64,000 nucleotides of DNA from Actinomycetales bacterium (GTDB lineage Bacteria; Actinomycetota; Actinomycetes; Mycobacteriales; Micromonosporaceae), in contig PKFB01000024.1 of assembly GCA_002919305.1 (NCBI GenBank), forward strand, positions 124,001 through 188,000. Reading direction: 5' to 3'. The translations under genes and the position numbers were made by a program. Of this stretch, positions 28,303 through 36,869 are shown one piece after another. Below the pieces are notes generated by a model. That model saw only the letters and a program-made list of their open reading frames with translations. It had not been told where the DNA came from and did no database searches. Position 1 is the first letter of the stretch, and each line of letters begins with the position of its first letter.

Positions 28303-28925
28303 AGCCACGGGTTGTGGTGCTCGACTACGGGTCGGGCAACCTGCGTTCCGCTGAGCGGGCCTTGGCCCGGGTGGGGGCCGAGGTGACCGTCACCGCTGAT
28401 CTGGCAGCGGCCGCCGCGGCCGACGGGCTGGTGGTGCCCGGGGTGGGTGCGTTCGCCGCCTGCATGGCCGGTATTCATCGGATCGGTGCCGGGGAGGTGG
28501 TGGCTGATCGGGTCAGCCAGGGCGCTCCCGTGCTGGGGATCTGTGTCGGCATGCAGGTGCTCTTCGACAGCGGCGAGGAGCACGGTGTGGTGACTAAAGG
28601 GCTGGGACTGCTGCGGGGAGAGGTGGTCAGGCTGGAGGCGCCCCGGGTGCCCCACATGGGCTGGAACACGGTGTCGCCCTCAGGGCCGTCGACGTTGTTT
28701 GCAGGGATCGAGCCCACCACCCGGTTCTATTTCGTGCACTCCTACGCTCCCCGGCCGACACAGGCGTTACTGACGCAGGCGGACACGGTGACCGTGACCG
28801 AATATGGGGTGCCGTTCGTGGCGGCGGTGGAGGCGGGGCCGTTGTCGGCGACCCAGTTCCACCCGGAGAAGTCCGGAGACGCCGGAGCTGCGCTGCTGAA
28901 GAACTGGCTGGGGACCCTCCGGTGA
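28299..28925 (+). CDS. hisH: HisH, glutaminase subunit of IGP synthase
   Basis: HisH hydrolyses glutamine and passes ammonia to HisF in imidazole-glycerol-phosphate synthase. The 208 residues show VLDYGSGNLRS, the nucleophile motif GICVGMQVLF with the catalytic Cys, and the triad segment SATQFHPEKSG. I chose the GTG at 28299, which overlaps the small membrane gene stop and follows GGAAGGA. hisH is separated from hisF by priA and two hairpin regions, so the two subunits are not translated from adjacent frames. Confidence 0.96.
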   Translation: MKPRVVVLDYGSGNLRSAERALARVGAEVTVTADLAAAAAADGLVVPGVGAFAACMAGIHRIGAGEVVADRVSQGAPVLGICVGMQVLFDSGEEHGVVTKGLGLLRGEVVRLEAPRVPHMGWNTVSPSGPSTLFAGIEPTTRFYFVHSYAPRPTQALLTQADTVTVTEYGVPFVAAVEAGPLSATQFHPEKSGDAGAALLKNWLGTLR

Positions 28926-28978
28926 ATCCGGCCGGTCCGGTTCTCACCGGGGCCTGAGAGGAGGAGAGGGCCCTCACA

Positions 28979-29041
28979 GGGGTACGCGGTGGCGCGCCTG
29001 GGCCGCCGCAGCCGTCCACCGGGGCCCCGATCGCGTACCCC
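28979..29041 (+). promoter_or_regulatory. Nested inverted repeats between hisH and priA
   Basis: GGGGTACGCG (28979-28988) pairs with CGCGTACCCC (29032-29041). Inside, CGGTGG (28987-28992) can pair with CCACCG (29016-29021); the two stems share two bases, so they compete or stack. The structure starts 54 bases after the hisH stop and ends about 170 bases before priA. It could be the hisH terminator; the rest of the 289-base gap shows no gene. Confidence 0.5.
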
Positions 29042-29214
29042 CTGACAACGACGTCGGGGTGTGCTCTGGCCGATGATTCTGACGATTCCGTCGTTGATGA
29101 TTCGGTCGTGAAGGAGTCGGCTCGCAGTCACGGTCCTGGTGGGGATCGCCGCCCCCGGGGTTGTGATACTGGCGTTCGACCGTCGCCTGTAGGGCACCGA
29201 GACGAGGAGTACCG

Positions 29215-29943
29215 ATGCTGGAATTGTTGCCCGCCGTCGATGTCGCCGATGGTCAGGCGGTGCGCCTGGTACGCGGTGAGGCGGGGACCGAGACCCGCTA
29301 CGGCGATCCGCTCCAGGCGGCGCTGGCGTGGCAGGCCGACGGGGCCCAGTGGATCCATCTGGTCGACCTGGACGCGGCGTTCGGTCGGGGATCCAACGCC
29401 GAGCTGCTGGCCAAGGTGATCCGCGGGCTGGACATCAACGTCGAGCTGTCAGGCGGGATCCGCGACGATGAGTCGTTGCGTGCTGCGTTGGCGACCGGGG
29501 CTCGGCGGGTGAACATCGGCACCGCGGCCTTGGAGGACCCCGAGTGGTGCGACCGGGTGATCGGAGAGTACGGGGACCGGGTCGCGATCGGGCTGGATGT
29601 GCGGGGCACCACCCTCGCCGCGCGGGGCTGGACCCGGGACGGTGGGGAACTGTTCGAGGTGCTGGAGCGCCTGGAGCGGGCCGGCTGCTCCCGGTACGTC
29701 GTCACCGACGTCAACAAGGACGGCATGCTCAGCGGCCCCAATCTGGAGCTGCTGCGGAGCGTGTGCGCCCGCACTAAGGCGCCCGTGATCGCCAGCGGAG
29801 GCGTGTCCACATTGGACGACCTGCGGGCGCTGGCGGCGTTGGAGGCCGAGGGCGTGGAGGGCGTCATCGTGGGCAAGGCCCTGTACGCCGGGGCGTTCAC
29901 GGTGGCTGAGGCGCTGCAGACGCTCCGCGAGGCGGCGGCGTAA
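29215..29943 (+). CDS. priA: PriA, bifunctional HisA/TrpF isomerase
   Basis: This is the ProFAR isomerase of histidine synthesis; in actinobacteria without trpF the PriA form also isomerises phosphoribosyl anthranilate for tryptophan. The 242-residue TIM barrel shows [19 protein letters not shown] with the first catalytic Asp, [13 protein letters not shown], and [18 protein letters not shown] with the second. The ending [18 protein letters not shown] closes the phosphate-binding site. Dual activity is inferred from the lineage; a trpF gene cannot be excluded elsewhere. The ATG follows GACGAGGAG. A textbook terminator follows the gene. Confidence 0.95.
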   Translation: MLELLPAVDVADGQAVRLVRGEAGTETRYGDPLQAALAWQADGAQWIHLVDLDAAFGRGSNAELLAKVIRGLDINVELSGGIRDDESLRAALATGARRVNIGTAALEDPEWCDRVIGEYGDRVAIGLDVRGTTLAARGWTRDGGELFEVLERLERAGCSRYVVTDVNKDGMLSGPNLELLRSVCARTKAPVIASGGVSTLDDLRALAALEAEGVEGVIVGKALYAGAFTVAEALQTLREAAA

Positions 29944-29960
29944 CCACCCCGAGGCGTCGG

Positions 29961-29992
29961 ACGGCCACCCGCACTCGCCGGGTGGCCGTTTT
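29961..29992 (+). terminator. Intrinsic terminator after priA
   Basis: ACGGCCACCCG (29961-29971) and CGGGTGGCCGT (29979-29989) form a perfect 11-bp stem followed by a TTTT run (29989-29992). This is the most classical terminator in the window. Confidence 0.9.
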
Positions 29993-30084
29993 GTGTGGCG
30001 ACGCCGGACCTGGCTGCGTGGCGGGCGGCCGGGGAGCCGTCAGCGCTGGGTTCGGGGGTGGGCTGGCCCGACCGGGTCGAGACG

Positions 30085-30090
30085 TAGAAT
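30085..30090 (+). promoter_or_regulatory. -10 box for a leaderless hisF mRNA
   Basis: TAGAAT ends six bases before the hisF GTG at 30097. No ribosome site is present, and the priA terminator lies upstream, so hisF needs its own promoter. Confidence 0.6.
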
Positions 30091-30096
30091 TCCCCG

Positions 30097-30852
30097 GTGA
30101 CTCTTGCGGTGCGGGTGATTCCCTGCCTGGACGTCGACGCGGGCCGGGTGGTCAAGGGCGTTCGGTTCATGAACCTGCGGGACGCCGGTGATCCGGTGGA
30201 GCTGGCGGCGGCCTATGACCAGGCGGGCGCCGATGAATTGGTGTTCCTGGATGTCACCGCCTCCTCCGAAGGGCGGGAGACCACCTTCGATGTGGTACGC
30301 CGGACCGCCTCCAGTGTTTTCATCCCGCTCACCGTGGGAGGTGGGGTCCGCAGCGTCGCCGATGTGGACGCCCTGCTGCGCGCCGGCGCCGACAAGGTGG
30401 GGGTCAACACCGCGGCGATCGCGCGGCCGGAGTTGATCAGCGAGATCGCGGAACGGTTCGGACGGCAGGTTCTGGTGCTGTCGTTGGATGTGCGGCGTAC
30501 ACCCCAGGGTGGTTTTGAGGTGACGACGCACGGCGGGCGCCGGGGGACCGGGATCGACGCGATCGCCTGGGCCGCGGAGGTGGCCGAGCGGGGCGCGGGG
30601 GAGATCCTGCTTAATTCGATGGACGCCGACGGCACTCAGAACGGTTTCGACACCGAGTTGATCGCTGCGGTGCGGGCCGTGGTCGATATTCCCGTGATCG
30701 CCAGTGGCGGGGCGGGGCGTGCCGAGGACTTTCCGGCCGCGGTGGAGGCTGGGGCGGACGCGGTGTTGGCCGCGAGCGTGTTCCACTTCGGGACGCTGTC
30801 GATCGGTGAGGTCAAGGAGGCGCTGGCCGCGGCCGGTCATCCGGTCCGATAA
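30097..30852 (+). CDS. hisF: HisF, synthase subunit of IGP synthase
   Basis: HisF is the cyclase barrel that combines HisH-derived ammonia with PRFAR to make imidazole-glycerol phosphate and AICAR. The 251 residues include [18 protein letters not shown] with the first catalytic Asp, [32 protein letters not shown] with the second, and [15 protein letters not shown]. The GTG start lacks a Shine-Dalgarno and follows TAGAAT by six bases. It is separated from priA by a terminator, so the his genes here form at least four transcripts. Confidence 0.97.
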   Translation: MTLAVRVIPCLDVDAGRVVKGVRFMNLRDAGDPVELAAAYDQAGADELVFLDVTASSEGRETTFDVVRRTASSVFIPLTVGGGVRSVADVDALLRAGADKVGVNTAAIARPELISEIAERFGRQVLVLSLDVRRTPQGGFEVTTHGGRRGTGIDAIAWAAEVAERGAGEILLNSMDADGTQNGFDTELIAAVRAVVDIPVIASGGAGRAEDFPAAVEAGADAVLAASVFHFGTLSIGEVKEALAAAGHPVR

Positions 30853-30893
30853 CGCCTTCTTTTTCTGTCCCCAACGCCGTCGAGGTTTTGAGC

Positions 30894-30950
30894 TGAATCG
30901 GTTCAGGGATTCAAAATATTTTCCTCTTATCCCTATACTTAATCGGTTCA
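30894..30950 (+). promoter_or_regulatory. Promoter with two copies of an operator-like site
   Basis: TGAATCGGTTCA (30894-30905) and TTAATCGGTTCA (30939-30950) share the ten bases AATCGGTTCA, 45 bases apart. The first is an imperfect palindrome around GAAyCGrTTC. A TATACT -10 (30934-30939) directly abuts the second copy, with a weak TTCAAA -35 18 bases before it. A partial third copy, TGAACCGGT in reverse sense, lies at 30972-30980 across the esterase start. The AT-rich block contrasts with its surroundings. A LacI-like repressor is one possible binder; none is encoded nearby. Confidence 0.6.
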
Positions 30951-30978
30951 CTAACCCTTTTCCTCAAGGAGTGAACCG

Positions 30979-32238
30979 GTGTACACCGATCCCCGCCCCC
31001 CTCTGCGGCGATGCCGACTTGCGCTGGCCGCCTCCGCCGTTCTGATCGCAGCCCTGATAGTGGTGTTCGCGGCGCCCGCCGCCGCGACCCCGGGGCACCG
31101 ATGGGTCGCCAGCTGGGCCGCCAGCCCGGTCGTAGGCAGCCACATCCCCTGGTCGGACTGCCCGGCGGGTGAAGGCCTGATCAACCAAACGGTCCGCAAC
31201 GTGGTGTTTCTCAGCGCCGGCGGCTCGTCGGTACGGGTGCGACTGACGAATGTCTTCGGGACACAGCCGGTGAAGGTGGGGCGCGCCTCCGTGGCCGTTC
31301 AAGCCTCGGATGCCAACGCGGTCCCCGGCACCATGCGGAGCCTCACCTTCCGGGGCCGCACCAGTGTCGTCCTGCCCCCTGGCGAAGCGATTTTTAGCGA
31401 CTCGGTCCCGTTGCGGGTCCGCTCCCTGTCCACCCTGCTGATCAGCGTGTACGTGCCCGGACCCACCGGTCCGATGACCAATCACCCCTTCACGGCCCAA
31501 GGCAACTTCCTCGCCGACGGTGACCGGGCGCTGGCGCCCACAGGGGAGGGGTACCGGAACACGCCGTGCTGGATGCTCATCGACGGGGTTGACGTACGCC
31601 CGTCGGGACGGGTGCGGGGCACGGTGGTGGCATTGGGCGACTCCATCACCGACACCTCCGCCACCAGCGGCAACCTCAACCGGCGCTGGCCGGACTTCCT
31701 GGCGCGGCGTCTGGATGCGGTACGCGGCCCCACGCTGTCGGTGGTGAACGCCGGCCTGGGCGGGAACCGACTTTTGGCGCCGCGTGACGGGGAGCCGTAC
31801 TACGGTGTCCCGGCGCTGGAGCGGCTGGAGCGCGATGTATTTGGCCAGACCGGCATACGGGCCGTGATCGTGTTGGAGGGCGTCAACGACATCGGGTACG
31901 ACGCCACCGCGGAGGAGCTGATCGCCGCGTACCAGGAGATCATCGACCGTGCCCATGCGGCCGGGCTGCGGGTCTACGGCGGCACCATCACCCCGTTCGG
32001 GGGTTCCTTCATAGAGACCGAGTCACGGCTGGCGACCTGGCGCGCCGTCAATGACTGGATCCGCCACAGTGGACAGTTCGACGGAGTGATCGACTTCGCC
32101 GCGGCCCTGGCCGATCCCGATGATCCGACCAGGCTGCGGGCGGAGTACGACAGCGGTGATCACCTGCACCCCGGTGACGCCGGGACCGAGGCGATGGCCA
32201 ACGCGGTGGATCTGAGGATGTTGCTTCGCCACGTGTGA
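30979..32238 (+). CDS. Secreted SGNH/GDSL-family esterase
   Basis: The 419-residue protein starts with a basic N-terminus and a Sec signal peptide (LALAASAVLIAALIVVFAAPAAA, likely cleaved after AAA near residue 36). The SGNH blocks follow: VVALGDSITDTS with the nucleophile Ser, a GGNRLL Gly/Asn region, LEGVNDIGYDAT, and the Asp-x-x-His pair in SGDHLHPGDAG. A domain of about 180 residues precedes the catalytic part. It probably deacylates or de-esterifies an extracellular lipid or carbohydrate; the substrate is unknown. The GTG follows CAAGGAG. It has its own operator-bearing promoter, and a bidirectional terminator follows. Confidence 0.9.
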   Translation: MYTDPRPPLRRCRLALAASAVLIAALIVVFAAPAAATPGHRWVASWAASPVVGSHIPWSDCPAGEGLINQTVRNVVFLSAGGSSVRVRLTNVFGTQPVKVGRASVAVQASDANAVPGTMRSLTFRGRTSVVLPPGEAIFSDSVPLRVRSLSTLLISVYVPGPTGPMTNHPFTAQGNFLADGDRALAPTGEGYRNTPCWMLIDGVDVRPSGRVRGTVVALGDSITDTSATSGNLNRRWPDFLARRLDAVRGPTLSVVNAGLGGNRLLAPRDGEPYYGVPALERLERDVFGQTGIRAVIVLEGVNDIGYDATAEELIAAYQEIIDRAHAAGLRVYGGTITPFGGSFIETESRLATWRAVNDWIRHSGQFDGVIDFAAALADPDDPTRLRAEYDSGDHLHPGDAGTEAMANAVDLRMLLRHV

Positions 32239-32268
32239 GCCGGCCCGTCAAGCCGCCCGATACAAGAA

Positions 32269-32331
32269 ACACCCCGTTGATCATGATGTTGTCGGTGCGC
32301 CGCTACGGCGCCTTCATGATCAACGGGGTGT
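32269..32331. terminator. Bidirectional terminator between convergent genes
   Basis: An 18-bp perfect inverted repeat, ACACCCCGTTGATCATGA at 32269-32286 with its complement at 32314-32331, encloses a 27-base loop that itself holds GCGCCG/CGGCGC. It lies between the esterase stop and the opposite-strand gene stop at 32344 and serves both. Confidence 0.85.
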
Positions 32332-32343
32332 GACGCGTGGTGG

Positions 32344-33942
32344 TCAGGGCGTGCTTTCGGTGTTACGGACGCTCTGCAGCGAGGGGCCCGCTGAATTGTG
32401 GGGCAAGAACGATGGGGAGGAGCGCCCAAATACGACCCAGGACTCCACACCCAGCAGCATCACCCAGATCACGGTCGTACTGACCAATTCGTCCTCGGTG
32501 ATGCACTGCACCGCCGCGGCCAACGCGATGATGGGGGCCCAGATGGGCGTATGTCGCCGCGTGGTGTGCCACAGGATGACGATCAGTCCCACCAGCGCGG
32601 TCAGCGCCCCCACCGCGCCGCTGCGACGCAGCGCCGCCACGAAGGCGTTGTCCGCCCCCAGCTGGGTCTGCCCCTCATACTCGGGGTGGCCGGGCGGGTA
32701 GCGCTCGATCGTGCCTCGGGTGTTGTCGCCGGTGCCCAGCGCCTGTTCGACCACTGTGGACTCAACAAAGTCCTCGAAGATCAGTGACCACACGTCCGGG
32801 CGGCCGCTGAGCGCGGTATTGAGCCAGCGCGGCGCGATCAGCACCCCTCGCGGCTCGGTCTGCTCCTCGGCCGAGTATCGGGGCCGCATCAGGTCGCTGC
32901 CTCCGGTAATACCGACCACCAGGCAGGTGAGTGCGAACGGGATTAGGGCCCGCCCCACGATCCGACGCCACTGGCGGGTCGACAGCCAGGACCAGAACCG
33001 CCACCGAGGCAGTCCGGCGCGCCAGATGACGAGCAGCGCGTACACCCCTGAGGCGAACAGGGCCACCAGCATCGCGGTCCGGGAACCGGTCAGGTACAGG
33101 GAGAAGGCAGCGACCGCCAGCGCGGCGTACCGCTGCCAGCGCGCCAGGGCGTACTCCGGTCCCAGTCGCATCGCCGCGAGCAGCGCCATCATGGCCGTGG
33201 CGTTGGGATGGAAGACCAGCAGCGGCCCACCCCAGAACCGGTCGCCCTGACCCGCGCCGTAGTTGTTCGTCGCGGTGTAGCGGTCAGTGGTCTCAAAGAC
33301 GTACTGGCAGCCGGCGGCCAGCAGCAGCGCCAGGCTCAGCAGCAGACCGGCGGCGATCCCGACCGTCACGTCGCGGCCCCGGCGCCGGACCGCCTGAACC
33401 ACCAACAGGGTCACCGCCAGCGCGTACCCGCCGTAGACCAACCGCTCGACGGCGACCTCGAACGCGCCGACCCCGATGGCTCCGAGAACGCCGTACGCCC
33501 ACAGCGGCGCACCCACCCAGAAACCCCCTAGTCGGAGTGGGGACCGCCAGTCCCGCCACCACGGGAAGGTCCATACAACGGCCACCAATCCGACCACACC
33601 GGTCATGGCCCAGACGAGGTATGCCGGATGCGTCCAGGCCACCATGCCGATGAAGGCGATGCCGAAGCCGAGGAGGAAACCCTCGGGAGAGCCGTGTCGG
33701 ATCGACAAGGCCAAAACCGCGACGGCGACGGCGATCAGGGTCGCCACCGCGGTGCCGATACCGCTGAGGATGTCGCGTTCCTGGCTGTCCCAGATCCCTA
33801 CCCCGATCGCGACGAGCACCGCGAGGGCGGCCACGACGCGGAGCGGGCTCGGGTGGGAAAGCCACCGTGAAGGTTGTGGGGGTGTGGCCGGTCGCGGTGA
33901 GGCGCTCCCGGTCTTATCCGCCGTGTCATCGAGATCCCGCAC
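32344..33942 (-). CDS. O-antigen-ligase-like polytopic membrane protein
   Basis: The 532-residue protein has about twelve hydrophobic segments and a large extracytoplasmic loop (about residues 340-450) containing GTGDNTRGTIERYPPGHPEYEGQ, an arrangement typical of the Wzy/WaaL O-antigen ligase superfamily. FHPNATAMMALLAAM carries a conserved-looking histidine. Family members polymerise or ligate surface glycans; no glycan genes surround it, so its substrate is open. A TTG at 33951 would lengthen it by three residues. I prefer GTG at 33942 because TACGTT (33950-33955) precedes it by seven bases, as for the leaderless genes nearby. Confidence 0.78.
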   Translation of the reverse strand: MRDLDDTADKTGSASPRPATPPQPSRWLSHPSPLRVVAALAVLVAIGVGIWDSQERDILSGIGTAVATLIAVAVAVLALSIRHGSPEGFLLGFGIAFIGMVAWTHPAYLVWAMTGVVGLVAVVWTFPWWRDWRSPLRLGGFWVGAPLWAYGVLGAIGVGAFEVAVERLVYGGYALAVTLLVVQAVRRRGRDVTVGIAAGLLLSLALLLAAGCQYVFETTDRYTATNNYGAGQGDRFWGGPLLVFHPNATAMMALLAAMRLGPEYALARWQRYAALAVAAFSLYLTGSRTAMLVALFASGVYALLVIWRAGLPRWRFWSWLSTRQWRRIVGRALIPFALTCLVVGITGGSDLMRPRYSAEEQTEPRGVLIAPRWLNTALSGRPDVWSLIFEDFVESTVVEQALGTGDNTRGTIERYPPGHPEYEGQTQLGADNAFVAALRRSGAVGALTALVGLIVILWHTTRRHTPIWAPIIALAAAVQCITEDELVSTTVIWVMLLGVESWVVFGRSSPSFLPHNSAGPSLQSVRNTESTP

Positions 33943-34040
33943 GGAGGTCAACGTAGCGGGTCCTGTCGGAGCGCGCCGGACGCCCCTGACGGTGGCGATC
34001 GGTTCGTGACCGGATCCGACCGGTCCCAGGCGCCGGATGT

Positions 34041-34082
34041 CGCCCCTGCCGCCTGACGGCGCGGCACGCCGCGGCAGGGGCG
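34041..34082 (-). terminator. Terminator after the proA-like gene
   Basis: CGCCCCTGCCGC (34041-34052) and GCGGCAGGGGCG (34071-34082) form a perfect 12-bp stem with an 18-base loop, starting 14 bases after the proA-like stop on the minus strand. Confidence 0.75.
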
Positions 34083-34095
34083 GACACCAGCGTCG

Positions 34096-35445
34096 TCAGT
34101 GGCGATCCGAGGCGGCGGCGCGGGGCACCACGACGTACTGCCGCAGGAACAGGTCGTGGAACGTCACCGGGCCGCGCGGGCCGGGGACCTGGTCGACGTT
34201 AATCCCCGTTTCGGGCACCGCGAGCATCTTGAAGCCGTCCACCAGCCGCGTGGTGGCGTTCCACAACGCGGCGGTGCCGTGGTAGGCCTCCAGGAACGTG
34301 CGGGCGGCCTCCGGGTCCTCGGTGAGGATGGTGGCGGCCAGCCCTGAAGTCTCGGTGTTGGCGATCTGCGCCGCCTCCAGAGGGCCGGACACCGTGTCGA
34401 TGGTCACCGTCGCCTCGTTGCCTTCATCCAGCGCCCACTCGTGCCCCCGCGGATGGGGGTGCGGGGGCAGGGAGGCCTTGATGCCGAGCCCGGTCAACTG
34501 CTCCAGGATCGACGGCAGCCGCTCCTCGGCGATGTCCTTGTGGAGCAGGAGCAGGTTCAGGCGGTTGCACACCCCCAGCCGGTCGAGGCTGGCTTCGATC
34601 ACCTTGGTCACCGTCGCGGCGTCGGCGGCCCGGTCCACATAAAGCACGCCCCCGCCTTCGGCGTGTGCGAGGACGCGGACCCCGTGGCGTGCCGCGGTCT
34701 CCGCCAGCCGCCGGGTGCTCTCGCCGCTGCCACGCAGGATCACCAGCCGAATCAGGTCCGGCTGGGCGACCAGGGCGGCGGCGGTGTCGCGGCCCGGGAT
34801 GCGAACCAGCTGGATCGCCTCCGGGTTCAGACCAGCGGTCTGCAGCGCCGGGGCGATGACGTGGTCGATCAGGGCCGTGGCGGACCTGATGGCAGCCGAG
34901 CCGGTCCGCAGCACTCCGGCGTTGCGGGATTTGAGTAGTTGGGAGGCGATGTCCACCACGACATTGGGACGGGCCTCGAAGTTAGCGCCGACCACTCCGA
35001 TGGGGCGACGGTGCTCCTCCAGACGGAGGTCACCCGGCAGGTCACGCACCCAACGGCTGGTCGGCTCGGGCTCGACAGCGGCCAGCGTCTGCAGCTGGGT
35101 GGCGATGGACTCCAACCGTGTGGGGTCCAGGCGGAGCCGGTCGATGGTCGCCGCCGGCATCCCGCCGGCCTCGGCGGCGGCGACGTCCTCCTGGTTGGCC
35201 TTCAGCACCTCGTCAGCCCGGGCCAGCAACGTCTCGGCTATGCCCCGCAGCGCCGTGTCGATGGTCGCCGCGTCGGCGCGGGCAAGGCTGTCGACCGCCG
35301 CGCGGGCCCGTCGCGCGCAGTCCCGGACGGCCTCCACCGCCTCCGCCGTGGGGGCAGGACCGGTCGCCGCGTCAGACCGGGGCGCGGTGTCCGGCTGGGA
35401 GGAGTCGGTAGTGCCGACTGTGTCGGAGTTGTCCGAGGAGATCAT
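34096..35445 (-). CDS. proA: ProA-family glutamate-5-semialdehyde dehydrogenase
   Basis: The 449-residue protein is a member of the ProA family of the aldehyde dehydrogenase superfamily; ProA reduces gamma-glutamyl phosphate with NADPH in proline synthesis. It shows GVVGANFEARPNVVVDIA, LRTGSAAIRSATALI, a catalytic-type Cys in RLGVCNRLNLLLLH, and ETGINVDQVPGPRGPVTFHDLFLRQY at the end. The active-site and cofactor segments differ from canonical ProA (usual VCNAxETLLVH), so it may be a paralogue. The ATG at 35445 follows TACTAT by six bases. Divergent to a GntR-pxpB-pxpC unit, it would link 5-oxoproline and glutamate/proline metabolism. About 45 Ser/Thr/Asp-rich N-terminal residues are extra. 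Confidence 0.75.
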   Translation of the reverse strand: MISSDNSDTVGTTDSSQPDTAPRSDAATGPAPTAEAVEAVRDCARRARAAVDSLARADAATIDTALRGIAETLLARADEVLKANQEDVAAAEAGGMPAATIDRLRLDPTRLESIATQLQTLAAVEPEPTSRWVRDLPGDLRLEEHRRPIGVVGANFEARPNVVVDIASQLLKSRNAGVLRTGSAAIRSATALIDHVIAPALQTAGLNPEAIQLVRIPGRDTAAALVAQPDLIRLVILRGSGESTRRLAETAARHGVRVLAHAEGGGVLYVDRAADAATVTKVIEASLDRLGVCNRLNLLLLHKDIAEERLPSILEQLTGLGIKASLPPHPHPRGHEWALDEGNEATVTIDTVSGPLEAAQIANTETSGLAATILTEDPEAARTFLEAYHGTAALWNATTRLVDGFKMLAVPETGINVDQVPGPRGPVTFHDLFLRQYVVVPRAAASDRH

Positions 35446-35451
35446 TCGGTC

Positions 35452-35482
35452 ATAGTACAGTCGACAGTCGATCGTTGAACAA
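35452..35482. promoter_or_regulatory. Shared GntR operator and proA promoter
   Basis: TCGTTGAACAA at 35472-35482 matches TNGTNNNACNA, the operator pattern of FadR-type GntR regulators. On the minus strand the same bases supply a -35 (TTCAAC, complement of 35474-35479), followed by 16 bases and the -10 TACTAT (complement of 35452-35457), six bases before the proA ATG. The operator also lies just 14 bases before the GntR ATG. Binding would block proA directly and probably gntR too. Confidence 0.65.
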
Positions 35483-35496
35483 TCGAGGGGAACCGT

Positions 35497-36198
35497 ATGG
35501 TCGACAGCTCGCCATCCCCCCGTTCCCGTCACGCCGGGCTCCCCGTGGAGTTATCCCCGCTCCCGTCCCTGCCGACCGCGGCTGAACGGGTCGCTGAACT
35601 GATCAGGGAGCGCATCTTTCGAGGGGAGTTCGCTCCCGGCAGCGCGTTACCGGAGGCCTCCTTAGCGTCGGCCCTGCGCGTTTCCCGAACCACCGTGCGT
35701 GACGCCTACCGGATGCTCACTCATGAGCACCTGCTCGTCCACGAGCCGCGACGGGGAGTGACGGTTCGTGCCCTTACCACCGCCGATGTACGGGACATCT
35801 ACGCCCTCCGGCGGCTCCTGGAGCTGCCGGTCATTGATCATCTTGAACGCGGTGGGCGCTTTGACCCAGGGCCGCTCCAGGCGAGCGTGACCGCCGGCAA
35901 GACCGCCGCCCACGAGGGGCGTTTCCGGGATGTCGGCACCGAAAACCTCACGTTCCACGCCCATCTGGTCGCGGTCATGGGCAGCCCACGGACGGACCAG
36001 TTTTTCCGTCGCCTGATGACGGAGCTGCGGCTGGGTTTCTTAGCCGTCGGCTCCGACGACTTCCATGTCCCCTATGTGGAACGCAACGGAGAGATCTTGG
36101 AGCTGCTGATCAAAGGGCGGTACGCCCAAGCCCGTGCTGAACTCGCCTCCTACCTCCGTGACGCGGAGCGTCAGGTGCTCGCGGCGGTCCAGTCATGA
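35497..36198 (+). CDS. GntR-family regulator, FadR/FCD type
   Basis: The 233-residue regulator has an N-terminal winged helix (AAERVAELIRERIFRGEFAPGSALPEASLASALRVSRTTVRDAYRMLTHEHLL) and an all-helical FCD-like effector domain with DIYALRRLLELPVIDHL, FHAHLVAVMGSPR and the ILELLIKGRYAQARAEL segment. FCD domains bind small carboxylates with a metal ion. The ATG follows GAGGGGAACCG. The stop overlaps pxpB in an ATGA. Its own putative operator sits at 35472-35482, so it likely controls itself, pxpBC and proA. The effector could be 5-oxoproline or a related acid; that is inference from the neighbours. Confidence 0.9.
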   Translation: MVDSSPSPRSRHAGLPVELSPLPSLPTAAERVAELIRERIFRGEFAPGSALPEASLASALRVSRTTVRDAYRMLTHEHLLVHEPRRGVTVRALTTADVRDIYALRRLLELPVIDHLERGGRFDPGPLQASVTAGKTAAHEGRFRDVGTENLTFHAHLVAVMGSPRTDQFFRRLMTELRLGFLAVGSDDFHVPYVERNGEILELLIKGRYAQARAELASYLRDAERQVLAAVQS

Positions 36199-36869
36199 CC
36201 ATCCACCGGGTGCTGCCCGTGGGCAGGACAGCGATCCTGCTGGAAGTCGGCTCCAGTGACGACGCTCAAGCGCTCTACCTGCACCTAGAACGGCTGCGCG
36301 CCACCGGTGAGCTGCGGGGCGTCTTGGACCTGGTGCCTGGCGCGCGGACCGTCCTGGTGGATGGCGACCCGGAGTTGCCGGGGCTGGCCTGGTGGGATGA
36401 GCTGCGTCGCACCTGGCGGCCCCCACCGGCCCGGGAGCTGGCGACGCCGGTCGTGGAGATCCCGGTGTGGTACGACGGGCCCGACCTGCCCGAGGTCGCA
36501 CGGCTGACCGGACTGTCCATACCGGAGGTCATCGCCGCCCACACCAGTGTGGAGTTACGGGTGGCCTTCTGTGGATTCGCGCCGGGCTTCGCGTACCTCA
36601 CAGGGCTGCCTGACGCGCTGCGGGTCCCCCGCCGAGACACCCCGCGTACCGCCGTCCCTGCCGGGTCGGTGGCGCTCGCCGGCGGATACACCGCGGTGTA
36701 CCCGCGGCGCTCTCCCGGAGGGTGGCGCCTGATCGGCCGCACCGCGATGCGGATGTGGGATCCGGACCGGGAACCCCCTGCCCTGCTGACCCCAGGGACC
36801 CGGGTCCGGTTCGTCCCGGAGAGCACCGAGGCCCACCCCGAGGCGGGGACCCCGGAGGTGAACCCGTGA
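36195..36869 (+). CDS. pxpB: PxpB, 5-oxoprolinase subunit (KipI-like)
   Basis: PxpB is one of three subunits of prokaryotic ATP-dependent 5-oxoprolinase, which opens 5-oxoproline to glutamate. The 224-residue protein shows the KipI/allophanate-hydrolase-1 signature VAFCGFAPGFAYLTGLPDALRVPRRD, TPRTAVPAGSVALAGGYTAVYP and RSPGGWRLIGRT. ATGA links it to gntR and GTGA to pxpC, making gntR-pxpB-pxpC a coupled unit. The usual PxpA (LamB/YcsF) gene is not here. Without PxpA the pair could have other carboxylase or hydrolase-like activity. Confidence 0.9.
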   Translation: MTIHRVLPVGRTAILLEVGSSDDAQALYLHLERLRATGELRGVLDLVPGARTVLVDGDPELPGLAWWDELRRTWRPPPARELATPVVEIPVWYDGPDLPEVARLTGLSIPEVIAAHTSVELRVAFCGFAPGFAYLTGLPDALRVPRRDTPRTAVPAGSVALAGGYTAVYPRRSPGGWRLIGRTAMRMWDPDREPPALLTPGTRVRFVPESTEAHPEAGTPEVNP

